Shown piece by piece: positions 61,542 through 64,000 of a stretch of DNA of 64,000 bases (its first letter is position 1; every line of letters begins with the position of its first letter). A program made the position numbers and the translations under genes. Source of the DNA: Lycium barbarum (taxonomy: Eukaryota; Streptophyta; Magnoliopsida; Solanales; Solanaceae); contig NC_083342.1 in the NCBI RefSeq assembly GCF_019175385.1, positions 116,126,376-116,190,375 on the forward strand, written 5' to 3'. Under the pieces are notes generated by a model. The model had not been told where the DNA came from. It did no database searches and saw nothing but the letters and a program-made list of their open reading frames with translations.

Positions 61542-64000
61542 CTTTCTTCTTCAGAGCTATACATTTGCAAATACAATCCCCACTAGCAGTGAGTTGGAGA
61601 GCCTCCAATTGCCCGATGTTGTTGTCTGTCGAGATACAGTAGACAAAAATGTCTTAGTTGATGCCAATGAAGGTACCCAAGTCACAGATATGCCAGTGGA
61701 TGACTTTGATGATTTCAGTACTACTCCCCCCCCCCACCTTTCTAAGGGCAAACAGCAACAACGGACGAATCAGACAGATTCTCCACCTTCAAAGAGACGC
61801 AGACAACTTCATACAACAGCTTCCACATCTAAGAAACAACAAATCCACACCGAACCACAGACAACTGTGAAGAAGAATCACAAGGATCAAAAGGTTGCTC
61901 AAAAACCTATTTTACAGAAGTCTGCTTCACCAAAGTTGAATGAACAAATGAATAGACCCCAAAACACCACAGTCCTACGTGATGTCCCTACTAGTTCCAT
62001 GAAAGAGGAAATGCAATTGCTAAGGAAAGATTTTCAAGTTTTCAAGGAATCAGTAAGTGTTTTTTAGTTACGAAACAAAAAATATTTTGGTGTATTTAAT
62101 TTACTGTTTCTAAACAAATTGAAATACTATTTTTGTTTAAATATTAGGTCGTTGGTGAGTTCACAAGTGAGTTGTCCAAGCTTCGAACTTTCATGGATGA
62201 CAACTTCAAGAAGCTATTTGAAGCAATCAAGGTGAACAATTCTGCGGACAAGGTAAACGTGTGAAATAGAAATTGAACTAACATTTTTAGACTCTTATTA
62301 CGAAATACAATTTATATTAATTCATTTTTTTATGTGAAGGCTGCCGATAGTGAGGCGCCGGAGCATCAAATTGATGCTGGGCTACAGTTAACGCCTGAAG
62401 AAAACTTACGACATGATTCTACCATTCAAACATCTCCTCCGAAACATGATGATGAGTCAATTAAGGTAAAATGAGTTTGTGACGTGAAATCCATCTTTTA
62501 AAGTTATGTTGTTGTGCATTGTATGCACAAAAAAGTATATGGTTGCCATGTTCCAGTATTAAATTTTAAAGTTATGTTTTCCTCGGTATTTTCTATTTTA
62601 CAAACTTTCGTATTTTATGGCGTTTCGTTTGTATTTCACTGGTACATTTGTCTATTTTACAAATTTTTTTTTTTTTTTTTGTATTTCTATGTATTTCCAC
62701 CCCCACAGAATCAATCTAATCCTGGCCCTATTTCTGTGTATTTACTAATTCTCCAACCTTATATTTTTATGTTATGATTTTGTTTTAAATTTTGATTTTT
62801 TCTTATTCAAAAGGGTGTTGGACCAAAGTTACATGAGGAAGTTCCGGAAATTGTAGTAACCGCCGGAAATTTAAGAGCAGATACACGTAAAGCTTCATCT
62901 GAAGAGATTAATCGGGCGGACGAAGGATCTTTCAATTCAACAGAGGTAAATTTTACATTCAATCTTATAGATCTTTTCAAGATACTGCTATACTTAACAT
63001 TTATTAAATCTCCTTTTTTTTAGGGAATGGTCGCAGAGATGCTCATTGAGTTGCCTCTAGAAACTCGTGTACCAGAAGCAGGTGCGGGAATACAACCCGG
63101 GGACATCACTGATCATTAAATTTTAGAGACTCCACACAGGTTCGATGAGAACATTACTAAGTCACAATGGTTGATCCCTGACGAAATGTTACCAAGCCAA
63201 ATAGGTTCGTCAGGATTATCTGTGTTTCATCAAACTGGTCACAAAGGATTTGTTATGCCAGTAATGTCTGCTGATAAAGGAATACAACAGCCAGTGATTA
63301 ATGCGGAAGTTGTAATTGCTCAACCAGATGTTATTCCAACTAGGATAGTCAAACCCAGTAAATACTTCAGTTCACCTTACATGACCAATTACGGCTCTGC
63401 AGAAGCTTCTGTTCAAGACCCCACACCTTCCATATTTGAAAAGAAGCATCCATTTGTTGAAGATCCAATTAATGGCCCGCGAAATACTTCGCTTATTCAA
63501 CAATACCTGAATTGGCTTGAACAGGATCTACTTCTAAGGCATGATAAAAAGTAAGTTTGAACGTATTTACCTTTTTAATTTATATATTCATTCTTTCAGC
63601 AGAGTAAACTGTTCAAAATGAAAATAACTGATTGTTGTTATTTAGAAAGGGTAAGGAAAGCCGTTACAAAAATAATAAGCAAGCTTTGGATCCTGATGAC
63701 ATCAATTTTGGCTTCAATTTTGGTGTGTTACATGTTGACGACAAAAACTGGTTCTATCTCTTATCGATGAATGGACAGTCTTGGAATGATGAGGTGCTAT
63801 ATTTCGCATTCCCTCTTTTCCCATATTTCTCTATATTTCTCTATATTTCCCATATTTCTCGATATTCCTTCTGTGTATTTCTCTATATTTCCTGCATCTT
63901 GACTGCATATTTTTCTGCAGAAGCTTATTTCATTTTTTTAACCAGTATCCATTAGACTAATTTCATTTTTTTTACAGCATATTGATGTCATTTTTTACTA

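Larger units (their letters stand above)
56723..64000 (+). pseudogene. DUF1985 / Ulp1 (C48) protease-like gene, disrupted; 3' end outside window
   Basis: Exons, all with GT/AG and consistent phase: 56723-57061; 57448-57699 continued at 60433-61008; 61555-62052; 62148-62252; 62340-62465; 62814-62945; 63025-63550; 63646-63793; 63978 onward. Exon 1 is basic (SKKIHAPSRMR, KKGSKVAQQNKRKV). Exon 2 is a DUF1985-type region (INGT + VLRFTMREFALMSGLNC, KFAILFFINTYIFCG, PWGKEAFNELI, MPLAMQVWLYECC). Exons 3-7 are low-complexity. Exons 8-9 (GVLHVDDKNWFYLLSMNGQ, WNDE + HIDVIFY) begin the Ulp1-like domain; the catalytic residues lie past the edge. Lesions: TAG at 57601-57603, a solo LTR at 57700-60427, and a TAA at 63117-63119 closing the frame of the main part of exon 7. 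Such genes are often carried by Mutator elements, but no TIR pair was found here. Confidence 0.75.

Noticed and set aside
55620..64000. Calling the Ulp1-like gene the cargo of a Mutator element
   Set aside because: The MITE-type end at 55620-55707 points the wrong way and no opposite TIR is in the window.

Overview
The window is plant nuclear DNA: AT-rich, intron-bearing genes scattered among many nested transposable elements. The element families point to Solanaceae: long LTRs beginning TGTTGACACC, L1-type LINEs whose 3' ends read ACC then poly(A), (C/A)CCGGTT-rich hAT ends, and 9-bp-TSD foldback MITEs. That family-level placement is an inference from remembered repeat types; the species cannot be told from the sequence.

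Host genes are few. (1) A group-I pectin methylesterase (pro-PMEI plus catalytic domain) enters at the left edge (2-2219, +). (2) A PMEI/invertase-inhibitor-like gene with one frameshift lies at 20455-20993 (-). (3) A plasmodesmata-located protein (PDLP; two DUF26 domains plus one TM segment) runs from 55368 down to about 47547 (-); its second intron is 6.3 kb and holds a Tourist-like MITE with a decayed hAT transposon nested inside it. (4) A DUF1985/Ulp1-protease-like gene with at least nine exons runs from 56723 off the right edge (+); it carries nonsense codons and a 2.7-kb solo LTR in exon 2.

Layout: 1-2.2 kb PME; 3.1-5.3 kb solo LTR, Stowaway-like MITE and Mutator-type foldback MITE; 5.9-14.0 kb L1 LINE split by a 3.05-kb solo LTR; 14.6-19.7 kb second L1 LINE, nearly intact; 20.5-21.0 kb PMEI pseudogene; 21.1-23.9 kb tandem duplication and two MITEs; 25.1-26.55 kb short non-autonomous Copia-type element; 27.1-28.5 kb LTR remnant with a 53-bp minisatellite; 28.5-32.1 kb 5'-truncated Copia element with two nonsense codons; 33.3-37.7 kb MITEs, a SINE-like fragment and a second LTR of the 3.1-kb family; 38.1-41.9 kb Helitron containing a foldback element and a CACTA end; 42.3-47.4 kb complete-ended Copia element with almost identical LTRs but a wrecked interior; 47.5-55.4 kb PDLP; 56.7-64.0 kb DUF1985/Ulp1-like gene.

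Most element boundaries are supported directly by matching target-site duplications read from the sequence. In two cases (13.5 kb and 60.4 kb) removing the insertion and one TSD copy restores an interrupted reading frame. The PME, PMEI-like and PDLP genes all act at the cell wall or plasmodesma, but nothing shows that they are co-regulated. I found no RNA gene, CRISPR array or prokaryote-like operon, and no clearly new biological system. The unusual content is transposon architecture and gene disruption.
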